Of a stretch of DNA of 64,000 nt, positions 53,021 through 61,207 are shown piece after piece; the stretch's first letter is position 1; the number at the start of each line of letters is the position of its first letter. Source of the DNA: an uncultured Hyphomonas sp. (GTDB lineage Bacteria; Pseudomonadota; Alphaproteobacteria; Caulobacterales; Hyphomonadaceae). Position numbers and translations under genes: made by a program. Under the pieces are notes generated by a model. That model was given only the letters and a program-made list of their open reading frames with translations. It searched no databases and was not told where the DNA came from. The stretch is taken from the NCBI RefSeq assembly GCF_963675305.1, contig NZ_OY776147.1:2232001-2296000 (forward strand). Direction: 5' to 3'.

Positions 53021-54481
53021 ATGCTGCGCCCTGCTCTCGTTTCCACGCTCGTCCTAGGCCTCGCCATCGCCGGGTGCACCAAGGGCGAAGCGCCCGCAGC
53101 GGATACGCCCGCAAAGGCCGCTGCTGCCAGCACCACGACAGATTCCACCACGCCAGACACTGCCACAGTCCAGCCGGCGGCCATGTCAGTCCGCGAGGTT
53201 GCCACACCAGAACAGTCGATCCTCGATCTCTACCTTCAGCTTCACCAGGCGCCGGAGCTGTCGTTCAAGGAAGCCAAGACCTCCTCCATTCTGGCGAGCG
53301 AACTGGAATCCCTTGGTTTTGAAGTCACGACCGGCGTCGGACAGGACTGGGTGGTCGACAAGGCAACGCGCGACATCGGCGAGGTGAAACCCGGCGTGGG
53401 CGGATATGGCGTCGTCGGCGTCCTGAGAAATGGCAACGGCCCGACAGTGCTGATCCGGACCGACATGGATGCCCTGCCAGTACCGGAACAGACCGGCTTG
53501 CCCTATGCCTCCACGGTGGAGGCGCAGACCTGGACCGGCGTGGAAAGCAAGGTGATGCACGCCTGCGGCCATGATGTGCACATGACTGCCTGGCTCGCCA
53601 CGGCCCGTGCGCTGGTTGCCCAGAAGTCCAAATGGAAAGGCACGCTGGTCATGATCGCCCAGCCTGCTGAAGAGATTGGCCTTGGCGCCGAAGCCATGCT
53701 GGCCGATGGCCTGTTCGAACGCTTTCCCACACCTGACTATAACCTTGCCCTGCACGTCTCTGCAGATGCCCCGTCCGGCAGCGTGGTCTACTCTTCAGGC
53801 TATGCGATGGCGAACGTCGACAGCGTGGACATCCACGTCAAAGGTGTCGGCGGACACGGCGCCTATCCGCAGGCGACGCGCGACCCGATCCTGATCGGCT
53901 CCCACATCGTGACGGCCCTGCAGAGCCTCGTCGCCCGCAATGTCGATCCGCTCGACAGCGCCGTCGTCACCGTCGGCTCGTTCAAGGCGGGCGCGAAGCA
54001 CAACATCATTCCGGATGAAGCCACGCTGCTCCTGACCGTCCGCTCCTATGATGACGACACCCGTCAGATGCTGCTCGACGGCATCCAGCGGATCGCCAAG
54101 GCGCAGGCCGCTGCCTTCGATGCGCCGGAACCGGAAATCACCATCGAGTCCGACTACACGCCCTCCACCTACAATGATCCAGACACAACCGGCCGGGCCA
54201 TGAAAGCGGTCCGCAAGAAGCTGGGCGCAGAATATGTGACCCAGGTAAAACCGGTGATGGGCGGGGAGGATTTCTCCCAGTACGGCCGCACTGACGAGAA
54301 GATCCCGAGCGTGCTGTTCTGGGTCGGCGCGGTGGAGCCGTCGAAATATGCCAAGGCCAAAGCCGATGGCATGCCGCTGCCTTCCCTGCACTCCTCGCTG
54401 TTCGCCCCGGATTATGCCCGCACGATCCAGACCGGATCGGACGCCATGACCGCTGCCGCGCTGGAACTTTTCAAGGACTGA
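53021..54481 (+). CDS. Lipoprotein M20-family amidohydrolase
   Basis: 486 residues with a lipoprotein signal (lipobox AIAGC, Cys19) and an Ala/Thr-rich linker to about 60. The M20D/amidohydrolase domain follows: RTDMDALPVPEQTG (about 147-160), HACGHDVHMTAW (about 182-193) with metal-binding Cys and His, QPAEEIGLGAEAML (about 215-228) with catalytic Glu pair, DIHVKGVGGHGAYPQATRDP in the lid domain and GGEDFSQYG near 420. Relatives remove acyl groups from amino acids (hippuricase-like, AbgB). Here it would work in the periplasm or outer envelope; substrate unknown. Confidence 0.9.
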   Translation: MLRPALVSTLVLGLAIAGCTKGEAPAADTPAKAAAASTTTDSTTPDTATVQPAAMSVREVATPEQSILDLYLQLHQAPELSFKEAKTSSILASELESLGFEVTTGVGQDWVVDKATRDIGEVKPGVGGYGVVGVLRNGNGPTVLIRTDMDALPVPEQTGLPYASTVEAQTWTGVESKVMHACGHDVHMTAWLATARALVAQKSKWKGTLVMIAQPAEEIGLGAEAMLADGLFERFPTPDYNLALHVSADAPSGSVVYSSGYAMANVDSVDIHVKGVGGHGAYPQATRDPILIGSHIVTALQSLVARNVDPLDSAVVTVGSFKAGAKHNIIPDEATLLLTVRSYDDDTRQMLLDGIQRIAKAQAAAFDAPEPEITIESDYTPSTYNDPDTTGRAMKAVRKKLGAEYVTQVKPVMGGEDFSQYGRTDEKIPSVLFWVGAVEPSKYAKAKADGMPLPSLHSSLFAPDYARTIQTGSDAMTAAALELFKD

Positions 54482-54617
54482 CGCCGCGCCACCCTGACCT
54501 TTCTGCGATTGCGTTTTGGCCGGGGCTGCGCTAAACCCCCTTTTGCTCATAGTGCGCAAAAGCTTCAATTGCCTGTCGCACGAGCGCCCTGATCCCGGAC
54601 GTTTGAAGGTCTTCCCC

Positions 54618-54647
54618 TTGAAACGCACACTTTCGGGGCCATATTAT
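54618..54647 (+). promoter_or_regulatory. Sigma-70-type promoter upstream of nadA
   Basis: -35 TTGAAA (54618-54623), 18-bp spacer, -10 TATTAT (54642-54647), about 47 bp before the nadA ATG. AAAGGAGG is 7 nt before the ATG. Confidence 0.6.
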
Positions 54648-54693
54648 ACTCAAATCGAGCAAAAGAGCTCGGTTGGTCAAAGGAGGACGTGAC

Positions 54694-55836
54694 ATGGCTC
54701 GTCTGATCGATTCTGGTCCTGGCTGCCCCACCCCCACGCCGCTGCGCGGCCCGAATGCGGCTGAAGCGCGTGGCCTCAGCTATGATGACGCCGTGCGCGC
54801 AGAGACAGACCACCTCTATCCTCTGGTCAAAGATTTCGTGACGCCGATGGAGTGGCCGGCCATTGCCCCGCTCGTCGCTGCGATCAACCGCCTGAAAGTC
54901 CAGAAGAACGCCGTCATCCTGGCGCATAACTATATGACGCCGGATATTTTCCGTCTGGTTGGCGACTTCCGGGGCGACAGCCTCCAGCTGGCCCGCGAAG
55001 CCTCCAAGGTCGATGCCGACATCATCGTCCAGGCCGGCGTGCACTTCATGGCTGAGACCTCGAAAATTCTCGCGCCTGAGAAGACCGTCCTGATCCCGGA
55101 CACGCGCGCAGGCTGTTCGCTTGCTGCTTCGATCACGGGGGCGGACGTGCGCCTGATCAAGGAAAAGTATCCGAATTATCCGGTCGTCACCTATGTGAAC
55201 ACGACCGCGGACGTGAAGGCCGAGTGCCACATCACCTGCACCAGCTCCAACGCGGCGCAGGTCGTCGAGGCCGTGGCAAAGGAATGGAACACCGACACCG
55301 TCATCCTGGTGCCGGATCAGTACCTTGCGAAGAACGTCGCCGCGCAGACCGACATCCGCATCATGACCTGGCCGGGCGCCTGTGAGGTGCACGAGATGTT
55401 CAGCGCAGAGGACGTCCACCAGCTGCGCGAGGCCCACCCGGGCGTCGTGATCCTGGCTCACCCGGAATGCCCGCCGGACGTTCTGGAAGCGGCTGACTAT
55501 GCCGGCTCCACGGCAGCGCTCGCCAATTACGTGGCCGAGAAACACCCGCCGAAAGTCGTCCTGCTGACCGAGTGCTCGATGAGCGACAATGTCGCCGCCG
55601 AGAACCCCGGCACGAACTTCATCCGCCCGTGTAATCTGTGCCCGCACATGAAGCGCATCACGCTGGAGAACATCTATGATTGCCTGGTGACGGGCGAACA
55701 TGAAGTGACGATTCCGGAAGACGTGCGCGTGCGTGCCAAGGAAGCGCTCGACGCCATGATGGCCCTGCCGCGCATGGAAAAGCCGCTCGACTTCGTCACG
55801 GGCCTTGAGCCCCTCGAAATCGAGATGGTGGTATAA
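54694..55836 (+). CDS. nadA: Quinolinate synthase NadA
   Basis: 380 residues from the ATG at 54694, preceded by AAAGGAGG; an upstream ATG at 54673 has no ribosome site. Three Cys candidates for the [4Fe-4S] cluster are Cys141 (RAGCSLA), Cys230 (WPGACEVHE) and a Cys of RPCNLCPHMK (313/316). AHNYMTPDIFRLVGDFRGDSLQLAREA is the first substrate region. It condenses iminoaspartate from NadB with dihydroxyacetone phosphate to quinolinate. First gene of the nad cluster with a good promoter. Confidence 0.96.
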   Translation: MARLIDSGPGCPTPTPLRGPNAAEARGLSYDDAVRAETDHLYPLVKDFVTPMEWPAIAPLVAAINRLKVQKNAVILAHNYMTPDIFRLVGDFRGDSLQLAREASKVDADIIVQAGVHFMAETSKILAPEKTVLIPDTRAGCSLAASITGADVRLIKEKYPNYPVVTYVNTTADVKAECHITCTSSNAAQVVEAVAKEWNTDTVILVPDQYLAKNVAAQTDIRIMTWPGACEVHEMFSAEDVHQLREAHPGVVILAHPECPPDVLEAADYAGSTAALANYVAEKHPPKVVLLTECSMSDNVAAENPGTNFIRPCNLCPHMKRITLENIYDCLVTGEHEVTIPEDVRVRAKEALDAMMALPRMEKPLDFVTGLEPLEIEMVV

Positions 55837-55907
55837 GCGGCTGGGGCGTTGGCGAAGCCCGCCGCCGGGTCTAGGTTAAGCGTGTGAGGACGAACAGGAG
55901 TGGCAGC

Positions 55908-56372
55908 ATGACCTTCCGCCTGGCACGCATGGCCGCGATCGCGCTGGCGGGAACCCTGCTGGCGACCGGGCCGGTTCATGCCGGCACAGGGGACGACCCG
56001 TCCGATGTGCTCGGCACGTGGAGTTTCCGCACCAAGCCCTATCGCGGCGGCGAATGCCTGATGACCGGCACGATGAATCTCACCCCGCATCCTGAAGAAG
56101 GCCAGTACACGTGTGAACTGACCGCCGTGGAAGTGTGCACCGTCTGGGGCCGCTCCGTGGTGCGTCAGTCCTGCAAGGCGCGCCGCTTCGGCGACCAGCT
56201 TTCCATCCGGTCCGAGATCGAGGAAATGCTGGAAGCCAAGGTCGAGGGGCTGATTTACGTGCCTGACAATTTCACCCTCACCATTGAGTCGGCAGACCGC
56301 ATGTTCGGCGCGCTTGTCTCTGCGGTGACCGCACCGGCGGAATTCCGGCGAGCAACAAACGGTATTTCCTGA
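55908..56372 (+). CDS. Small exported protein inside the nad cluster
   Basis: 154 residues from the ATG at 55908, preceded by AGGAG; the track upstream of it would spoil the signal peptide. Signal peptide cleavage is likely after GPVHA (about residue 26). The mature part is a beta-rich domain of about 128 residues with four cysteines (GECLMT, YTCELTAVEVCTV, SCKARR), probably two disulfides. WSFRTKPYRGGECLMTGTMNL resembles small beta-barrel or lipocalin-like entries, but no family is recognised. It lies between nadA (71 bp) and nadB (1 bp) and must be cotranscribed with them. Confidence 0.8.
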   Translation: MTFRLARMAAIALAGTLLATGPVHAGTGDDPSDVLGTWSFRTKPYRGGECLMTGTMNLTPHPEEGQYTCELTAVEVCTVWGRSVVRQSCKARRFGDQLSIRSEIEEMLEAKVEGLIYVPDNFTLTIESADRMFGALVSAVTAPAEFRRATNGIS

Positions 56373-56373
56373 C

Positions 56374-57915
56374 TTGGCAGATGGGGCGCATGTCCAGACC
56401 CTGACGGCAGATGCTCATGCCGGCAGTGATGTCCTGATCGTCGGAGCCGGCCTGGCCGGTCTTTTCCTGGCCCTGAAGCTGGCGCCACGGCCTTGTATCG
56501 TGATCTCACCGGCACCGCTTGGCCAGGCAGCCTCGTCAGCCTGGGCGCAGGGCGGCCTCGCCGCTGCGCTTCACCCGAACGACAGCCCCGAACAGCATGC
56601 TGCCGATACGATTGCGGCCGGTGCGGGCCTGGTGGATCCCATCATCGCCCGCCTGATCGCGGAAGAAGGCCCCGCGCGCGTGCGCGACCTGATCGCCCTT
56701 GGCGTCCCGTTCGACCGGACGCCGGATGGCGCGCTCGCCCTGTCGCTGGAGGCGGCCCACTCGCACCCGCGCGTCGCCCGCGTGGCCGGAGACCTGGCCG
56801 GCAAGGCGATCATGGATGCGCTCGTCGCTGCCGTGAACGCCGCATCGCATATCCGGATCATCGAAGGCGTTCGCGCCGTCGGCCTGATGCAGGACGACCA
56901 GCTCAACGTGGCCGGCGTCATCCTGCGCGACTCCGCGGGGCGCCTTTCGACCCAGATGGCCCGCGAGACCGTACTCTGCACGGGCGGGTCCGGCGGCCTG
57001 TTCCAGGTCACCACCAACCCACCTGCGGCCCGCGGCGACGCGATCGCCATGGCCTGGGAGGCCGGCGCGTTGGTCGCCGATCTGGAGTTTGTCCAGTTCC
57101 ACCCGACCGCCATCGATATCGGACGCGATCCGGCGCCGCTGGCGACGGAAGCCCTTCGGGGGGAAGGCGCGACCCTGCGCAATCGCGACGGCACCCGTTT
57201 CATGAAAGCCTATCACGCGCTTGCCGAACTCGCTCCGCGCGACGAGGTGGCCCGCGCGGTTCATACCGAACGCGCCTCCGGCCGCGGCGCCTTCCTCGAC
57301 TGCCGCGAAGCCGTTGGGGAGCATTTCCCCGAACACTTCCCGACAGTCTTTGCCGCCTGCAAGTCCGCAGGCATCGACCCCCGCACGGATATGATCCCCA
57401 TCGCGCCGGCCGCTCATTATCACATGGGCGGCATTGTCCCGGACTTCTGGGGCAAGTCCTCTCTCGATGGTCTGTCCGTCTGCGGAGAATGCACGTCAAC
57501 CGGTGTGCATGGTGCGAACAGGCTTGCGTCCAACTCGCTGCTTGAGGCGGTTGTTTTCGCGCATCGGATCGCTGAACGCCTGCGCGAAGCTGACCTGCCT
57601 GACATTCGCGCCAGCCGCGGCCATGTGCCGGACGCCCTTCCGCATGAAGCGCTGCAGAGCTTGAGGACCGCCATGTCAGACAAGTGCGGCGTGGTGCGCG
57701 ATGCCAAAGGCCTGTCCGAAGTTGCGGCGCTCATCGAGCAGCTGCGCGAGCAGCACGGCCCGGCCCGCGCCGTCACCTCTGCCGGCCTGATCGTGAAAAG
57801 CGCGCAAGCCCGGCACGAAAGCCGCGGCGGTCACTATCGTTCCGATTTCCCAGACGCCGGTGAGCCTCGCCGCCAATTCCTCCAGCGCCCGTTTGAAGAG
57901 ACCGTTTCGTCATGA
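56374..57915 (+). CDS. nadB: L-aspartate oxidase NadB
   Basis: 513 residues from a TTG at 56374, just after the upstream TGA; no in-frame ATG or GTG fits before the FAD site, so the TTG start is preferred despite a poor ribosome site. FAD-binding VLIVGAGLAGLFLALKLA (about 20-37), AQGGLAAAL (about 58-66), and the substrate Arg region HYHMGGIVPD...CGECTSTGVHGANRLASNSLLEA are the fumarate reductase/aspartate oxidase signature. It oxidises aspartate to iminoaspartate. nadC overlaps its end by 4 bp. Confidence 0.94.
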   Translation: MADGAHVQTLTADAHAGSDVLIVGAGLAGLFLALKLAPRPCIVISPAPLGQAASSAWAQGGLAAALHPNDSPEQHAADTIAAGAGLVDPIIARLIAEEGPARVRDLIALGVPFDRTPDGALALSLEAAHSHPRVARVAGDLAGKAIMDALVAAVNAASHIRIIEGVRAVGLMQDDQLNVAGVILRDSAGRLSTQMARETVLCTGGSGGLFQVTTNPPAARGDAIAMAWEAGALVADLEFVQFHPTAIDIGRDPAPLATEALRGEGATLRNRDGTRFMKAYHALAELAPRDEVARAVHTERASGRGAFLDCREAVGEHFPEHFPTVFAACKSAGIDPRTDMIPIAPAAHYHMGGIVPDFWGKSSLDGLSVCGECTSTGVHGANRLASNSLLEAVVFAHRIAERLREADLPDIRASRGHVPDALPHEALQSLRTAMSDKCGVVRDAKGLSEVAALIEQLREQHGPARAVTSAGLIVKSAQARHESRGGHYRSDFPDAGEPRRQFLQRPFEETVSS

Positions 57916-58766
57916 CGCCCACACCGCCGCCGCTTCCCGACATCATTCTTGATCCGATCGTCCGCCTCGCGCTTGCGGAAGACCTCGGCCGCGCAGGCGA
58001 CCTGACGACCGACGCCACGATTGCACCGGACACCCAGCTCAAAGTTGTCATCGCCGCCCGCCAGAAAGGCGTGATTGCCGGACTGGATGCAGCGGCCTAC
58101 GCCCTCAAGCTGATCGATCCGGACGTGAAGCTGACCATCGAAAAACCGGATGGTTCCGTGCTGGAAAAGGGCGATGTGGTCGCGCGGCTGGACGGCTCAG
58201 CCCGGTCCATCCTGATCGCCGAACGGACGATGCTGAATTTCCTCGGCCGGCTCTCCGCCGTGGCAACCATGACCCGCACCTTTGCCGACAAGATCGCGCA
58301 TACGGACGCAACGATTGTCTGCACCCGCAAGACAACGCCGGGGCACCGTGCCCTAGAAAAACGTGCTGTCCGCTGCGGCGGCGGAACGGCTCACCGTTAC
58401 GGCCTCGACGATGCAGTCCTGATCAAGGACAATCACATCGCGGCCTGCGGGTCCGTCTCCACCGCGCTCGAACGGGCCAAGGCCTATGCCGGGCACCTCC
58501 GCATGATCGAGGTAGAGGTCGACTCGCTCGACCAGCTGAAAGAAGCGCTGCCGCATGGGCCGCACGCGGTGCTGCTGGACAACATGACCCCCGACACGCT
58601 GCGCGAAGCTGTCGCGATTGCCGGCGGCAAGACCGTGCTGGAAGCGTCCGGCGGGGTGAATCTGGATACCGTTGCGGCAATTGCCGAGACGGGCGTGGAC
58701 TTCATCTCGGTCGGTGCCCTCACGCATTCGGCCCCAAACCTTGACCTCGGAATGGATGTGGTCTGA
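57912..58766 (+). CDS. nadC: Nicotinate-nucleotide pyrophosphorylase NadC
   Basis: 284 residues. CTRKTTPGHRALEKRAVRCGGG (about 137-158) and HRYGLDDAVLIKDNHI (about 160-175) are the quinolinate and PRPP site. ASGGVNLDTVAAIAETGVDFISVGALTHSAPNLDLGMDV is the family end. It converts quinolinate and PRPP to nicotinate mononucleotide. Translationally coupled with nadB (ATGA overlap); completes nadA-nadB-nadC. Confidence 0.96.
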   Translation: MTPTPPPLPDIILDPIVRLALAEDLGRAGDLTTDATIAPDTQLKVVIAARQKGVIAGLDAAAYALKLIDPDVKLTIEKPDGSVLEKGDVVARLDGSARSILIAERTMLNFLGRLSAVATMTRTFADKIAHTDATIVCTRKTTPGHRALEKRAVRCGGGTAHRYGLDDAVLIKDNHIAACGSVSTALERAKAYAGHLRMIEVEVDSLDQLKEALPHGPHAVLLDNMTPDTLREAVAIAGGKTVLEASGGVNLDTVAAIAETGVDFISVGALTHSAPNLDLGMDVV

Positions 58767-58809
58767 CACTGCGCAAAAGGGCAAATGCCCGCGCAGGAGG
58801 ATTACAGAC

Positions 58810-59619
58810 ATGGCCAGCGCAAACGGCCGCAAAAGTATTTTCATTACGGGCGCCGCATCCGGCATTGGCGCAGAAACGGCGCGCCTCTTTTCCAAAAAGG
58901 GCTGGTTCTGCGGTCTCTATGACATCAACACCGCCGGTCTCGCAGATGTGGCGGGTGAGCTCGGCGCTGGCAATTCGGTCTATGCGAAACTGGATGTGCG
59001 CGATCGCAATGACTGGGCGCTCGCGGTCAAGAGCTTCTCCGAAGCGACCGACGGAAACATGCACGTCCTGTTCAACAATGCCGGCATCGGACGCCATGGC
59101 TGGTTTGAGGACATTTCCGGCGAAGACAATGATCTGGTCGTGGATGTGAATGTCAAAGGCGTCATCAATGGCGTGCAGGCCTGCCTGCCGCTGCTGAAGG
59201 ACACAGCGGGCGCCCGCATCGTGAACACGGCCTCGACGGCCGGCATGGTCGGCTCACCCCGGCTGGCCGTCTATTCCGCCACGAAGTTTGCCGTCCGTGG
59301 ACTGACGGAAGCGCTTGATGCTGAATTCCGCGACCTGGACATCCGCGTCACCAGCCTGATGCCCTGGTTCATCGACACACCGATTCTGGATATGGGCGCC
59401 ACCGAAGGCGCCAATGTCAAAATGGCCGACGAGATCCGCGATGCCGGACAGGAAGTTTATCCCGTGTCCCTGGCCGCTGAACGCGCCTGGGACGCGGCGC
59501 ATGGTGACGACATCCACTATATGGCAGGCAAGGCTGCGCAGCGGGCGAAATTCATCAGCCGCTGGGCACCCGGCCTGATCCGCAATCAGGTGAAGAAGTC
59601 CGTACCGCCACGCGACTGA
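58810..59619 (+). CDS. Short-chain dehydrogenase/reductase
   Basis: 269 residues from the ATG at 58810, preceded by AGGAGG. Classical SDR: TGAASGIGAETARLF (about 14-28) for the cofactor, NNAG (about 89-92), catalytic Ser in NTASTAGMVGS, Tyr-x-x-x-Lys in YSATKFA (about 155-161). Asp after beta2 (LYDINTAG) predicts NAD(H) use. Substrate unknown. It lies 43 bp after nadC and could be the last gene of the nad operon. A strong terminator follows. Confidence 0.92.
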   Translation: MASANGRKSIFITGAASGIGAETARLFSKKGWFCGLYDINTAGLADVAGELGAGNSVYAKLDVRDRNDWALAVKSFSEATDGNMHVLFNNAGIGRHGWFEDISGEDNDLVVDVNVKGVINGVQACLPLLKDTAGARIVNTASTAGMVGSPRLAVYSATKFAVRGLTEALDAEFRDLDIRVTSLMPWFIDTPILDMGATEGANVKMADEIRDAGQEVYPVSLAAERAWDAAHGDDIHYMAGKAAQRAKFISRWAPGLIRNQVKKSVPPRD

Positions 59620-59640
59620 GCAGACTTGCCGCCGGATATA

Positions 59641-59674
59641 AAAAAAGCCGCCAGCGACACGCTGGCGGCTTTTT
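59641..59674. terminator. Bidirectional terminator after the SDR and cell-wall hydrolase genes
   Basis: AAGCCGCCAGC / GCTGGCGGCTT (59645-59655 / 59661-59671), 5-nt loop, with a T-run on the plus strand and an A-run (U-run on the minus strand) before it. It closes the SDR gene and the convergent gene at 59694. Confidence 0.88.
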
Positions 59675-59693
59675 CTAATTTCAAATGTTCAGA

Positions 59694-60863
59694 TCAGCGC
59701 ATGCCGCCTGCAGCGGACACGGCCTTGGCGGCCTGTGCAGCAGCGTAGGGATCAACAGAAGCGCTCTTCGACGCAACATCGAACGATCCGTCACTGGCAG
59801 TGGTCATGCGCGGGGCGCCATTGGTGACCGTCCGGGTTGAGGTGGTGACCGTGGCCGGCGCCGCAGACACTTCGACTTTGCCTGCCACCTTCATCTCGCC
59901 CGCTGTCGCTTCACGAAGGACGGTCAGAGTCTCAGCATTCAGATCCTGCGTGTCGGCCGCTGCCTGCACCACAGGGGCCTTGGCAGAACGGGACGCGCTG
60001 GCGCGGCGCACCTGCGCCCATTCAGAGCCGCGCGGGAACCTGTAGAACACGTGCAGGCCAATCTTGTCGGTCTTGATCAGGCCGGCGCTCCACACAGGGT
60101 CGACATAGGTCGCGTGATAGTGGGTCGCTCCGCCTGTACGATCCTCGGCGAGGTTCATCAGGACGTGCGCTGCAATCTCCTGGGCCTGCTCCCAGGCGGT
60201 GCCTTTCGGCTTCCGGCCAAGGGCGCCGTCACAGGTAAAAGTGAACTGGCAGCCGGTGGTGCGCGTTGCACCCTGGAAGACAACGCCGCAGACGGAGTCC
60301 GGATAGCGATGGTCGCGAACACGGTTGGAAATCACTTCCGCCACGGCCAGTTGGCCAGCCAGCGGCTCGTTCCGAGATTCGTAGTAAATTGCCTGTGCGA
60401 GGCAGTGCGCTTCAGAGTCGAGCGCTTCGGCGCGCTTCAGATGCTCCGGCTTGAACGAAACCAGCGAGGCGATCGCCGCACCGTCCCGGTCGCGCTTGGC
60501 ATAACGGCTCATCGAGGAGGCCGTATCGCGCTCCAGCGTGTACTCGACCGTGCGGATCCACGGCGTATCCAGAAGAGACGGCGCATGATCGGCCAGACGG
60601 ACGCTGGCGCCCCCGTCTTCGATCTGTGCGAACCGCTCAGCCTGTTCGCTGAAATCTGCTTGAGCACGAATGTCGGCCTGAACCGAGCCGATCACCGGCA
60701 GGGTCACAGTCGCCGCCACAGCGCAGACCGCTACGGTCGCGCCGCGAATGACAATATCGCGCTGTTCCTCATTCGTCATAGCCATCCACCAACGCTTGAG
60801 CTTCCCTTGGAGCCCACGCATTGACGACAGGGTCGCCTGACGTGGTTGAAGATTCCTTAACAT
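59694..60863 (-). CDS. SleB-family cell-wall hydrolase, membrane anchored
   Basis: 389 residues from the ATG at 60863, preceded by GGGGAGAG; a frame open to 61028 is too low in quality. A membrane helix lies at about 38-60 after a basic N-terminus. The Hydrolase_2/SleB domain (about 150-275) has EAHCLAQAIYYESRNEPLAG (catalytic Glu candidate in YYESR), VAEVISNRV, VCGVVFQGA, GCQFTFTCDG and the His motif THYHATYVDP. A Ala/Thr/Ser-rich tail of about 100 residues follows. It should cleave peptidoglycan in the periplasm, as SleB-type lytic enzymes do; targeting is unknown. The 344-bp upstream region is separate. Confidence 0.9.
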   Translation of the reverse strand: MLRNLQPRQATLSSMRGLQGKLKRWWMAMTNEEQRDIVIRGATVAVCAVAATVTLPVIGSVQADIRAQADFSEQAERFAQIEDGGASVRLADHAPSLLDTPWIRTVEYTLERDTASSMSRYAKRDRDGAAIASLVSFKPEHLKRAEALDSEAHCLAQAIYYESRNEPLAGQLAVAEVISNRVRDHRYPDSVCGVVFQGATRTTGCQFTFTCDGALGRKPKGTAWEQAQEIAAHVLMNLAEDRTGGATHYHATYVDPVWSAGLIKTDKIGLHVFYRFPRGSEWAQVRRASASRSAKAPVVQAAADTQDLNAETLTVLREATAGEMKVAGKVEVSAAPATVTTSTRTVTNGAPRMTTASDGSFDVASKSASVDPYAAAQAAKAVSAAGGMR

Positions 60864-61207
60864 CACCGCTCTCCCCAGGTCCCGGTGGGCGATATGATTC
60901 CGCCCTGTTGTGCAGTTCCGGGACTGCTTGGTTTGACTGTTTCCGACGGCTATTACCGCCCTTTCACAGGCGGAATATGCTGCCGAACAGCTACCTAGCA
61001 AGAAGCTCGCCAGAGTTTGGAGTGACAATTCCGTCAGGTGAAATTCGCCTCAGACGCGAATTAATTCGATGTAATTTCCGCCAGACAGTCAACTTGTTGA
61101 TTTTTCGTAAAATTTCCACGTTTGTGACAAGAAGCATGTTGCGGTGCAAAAAAGCGGCTGTGGCAGGATTACCACAGCCGCTCGCAATCGATTCGGGATC
61201 GAAACTG
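60864..61207. other. 344-bp intergenic region
   Basis: No gene seen. It is AT-richer than its surroundings, especially 61020-61140, and presumably holds the promoter of the cell-wall hydrolase. The ppdK terminator occupies 61148-61182. Confidence 0.6.
61148..61182 (-). terminator. Terminator of ppdK
   Basis: AGCGGCTGTGG / CCACAGCCGCT (61153-61163 / 61172-61182), 8-nt loop; on the minus strand it is followed by six Us, 26 nt after the ppdK stop. Confidence 0.88.
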
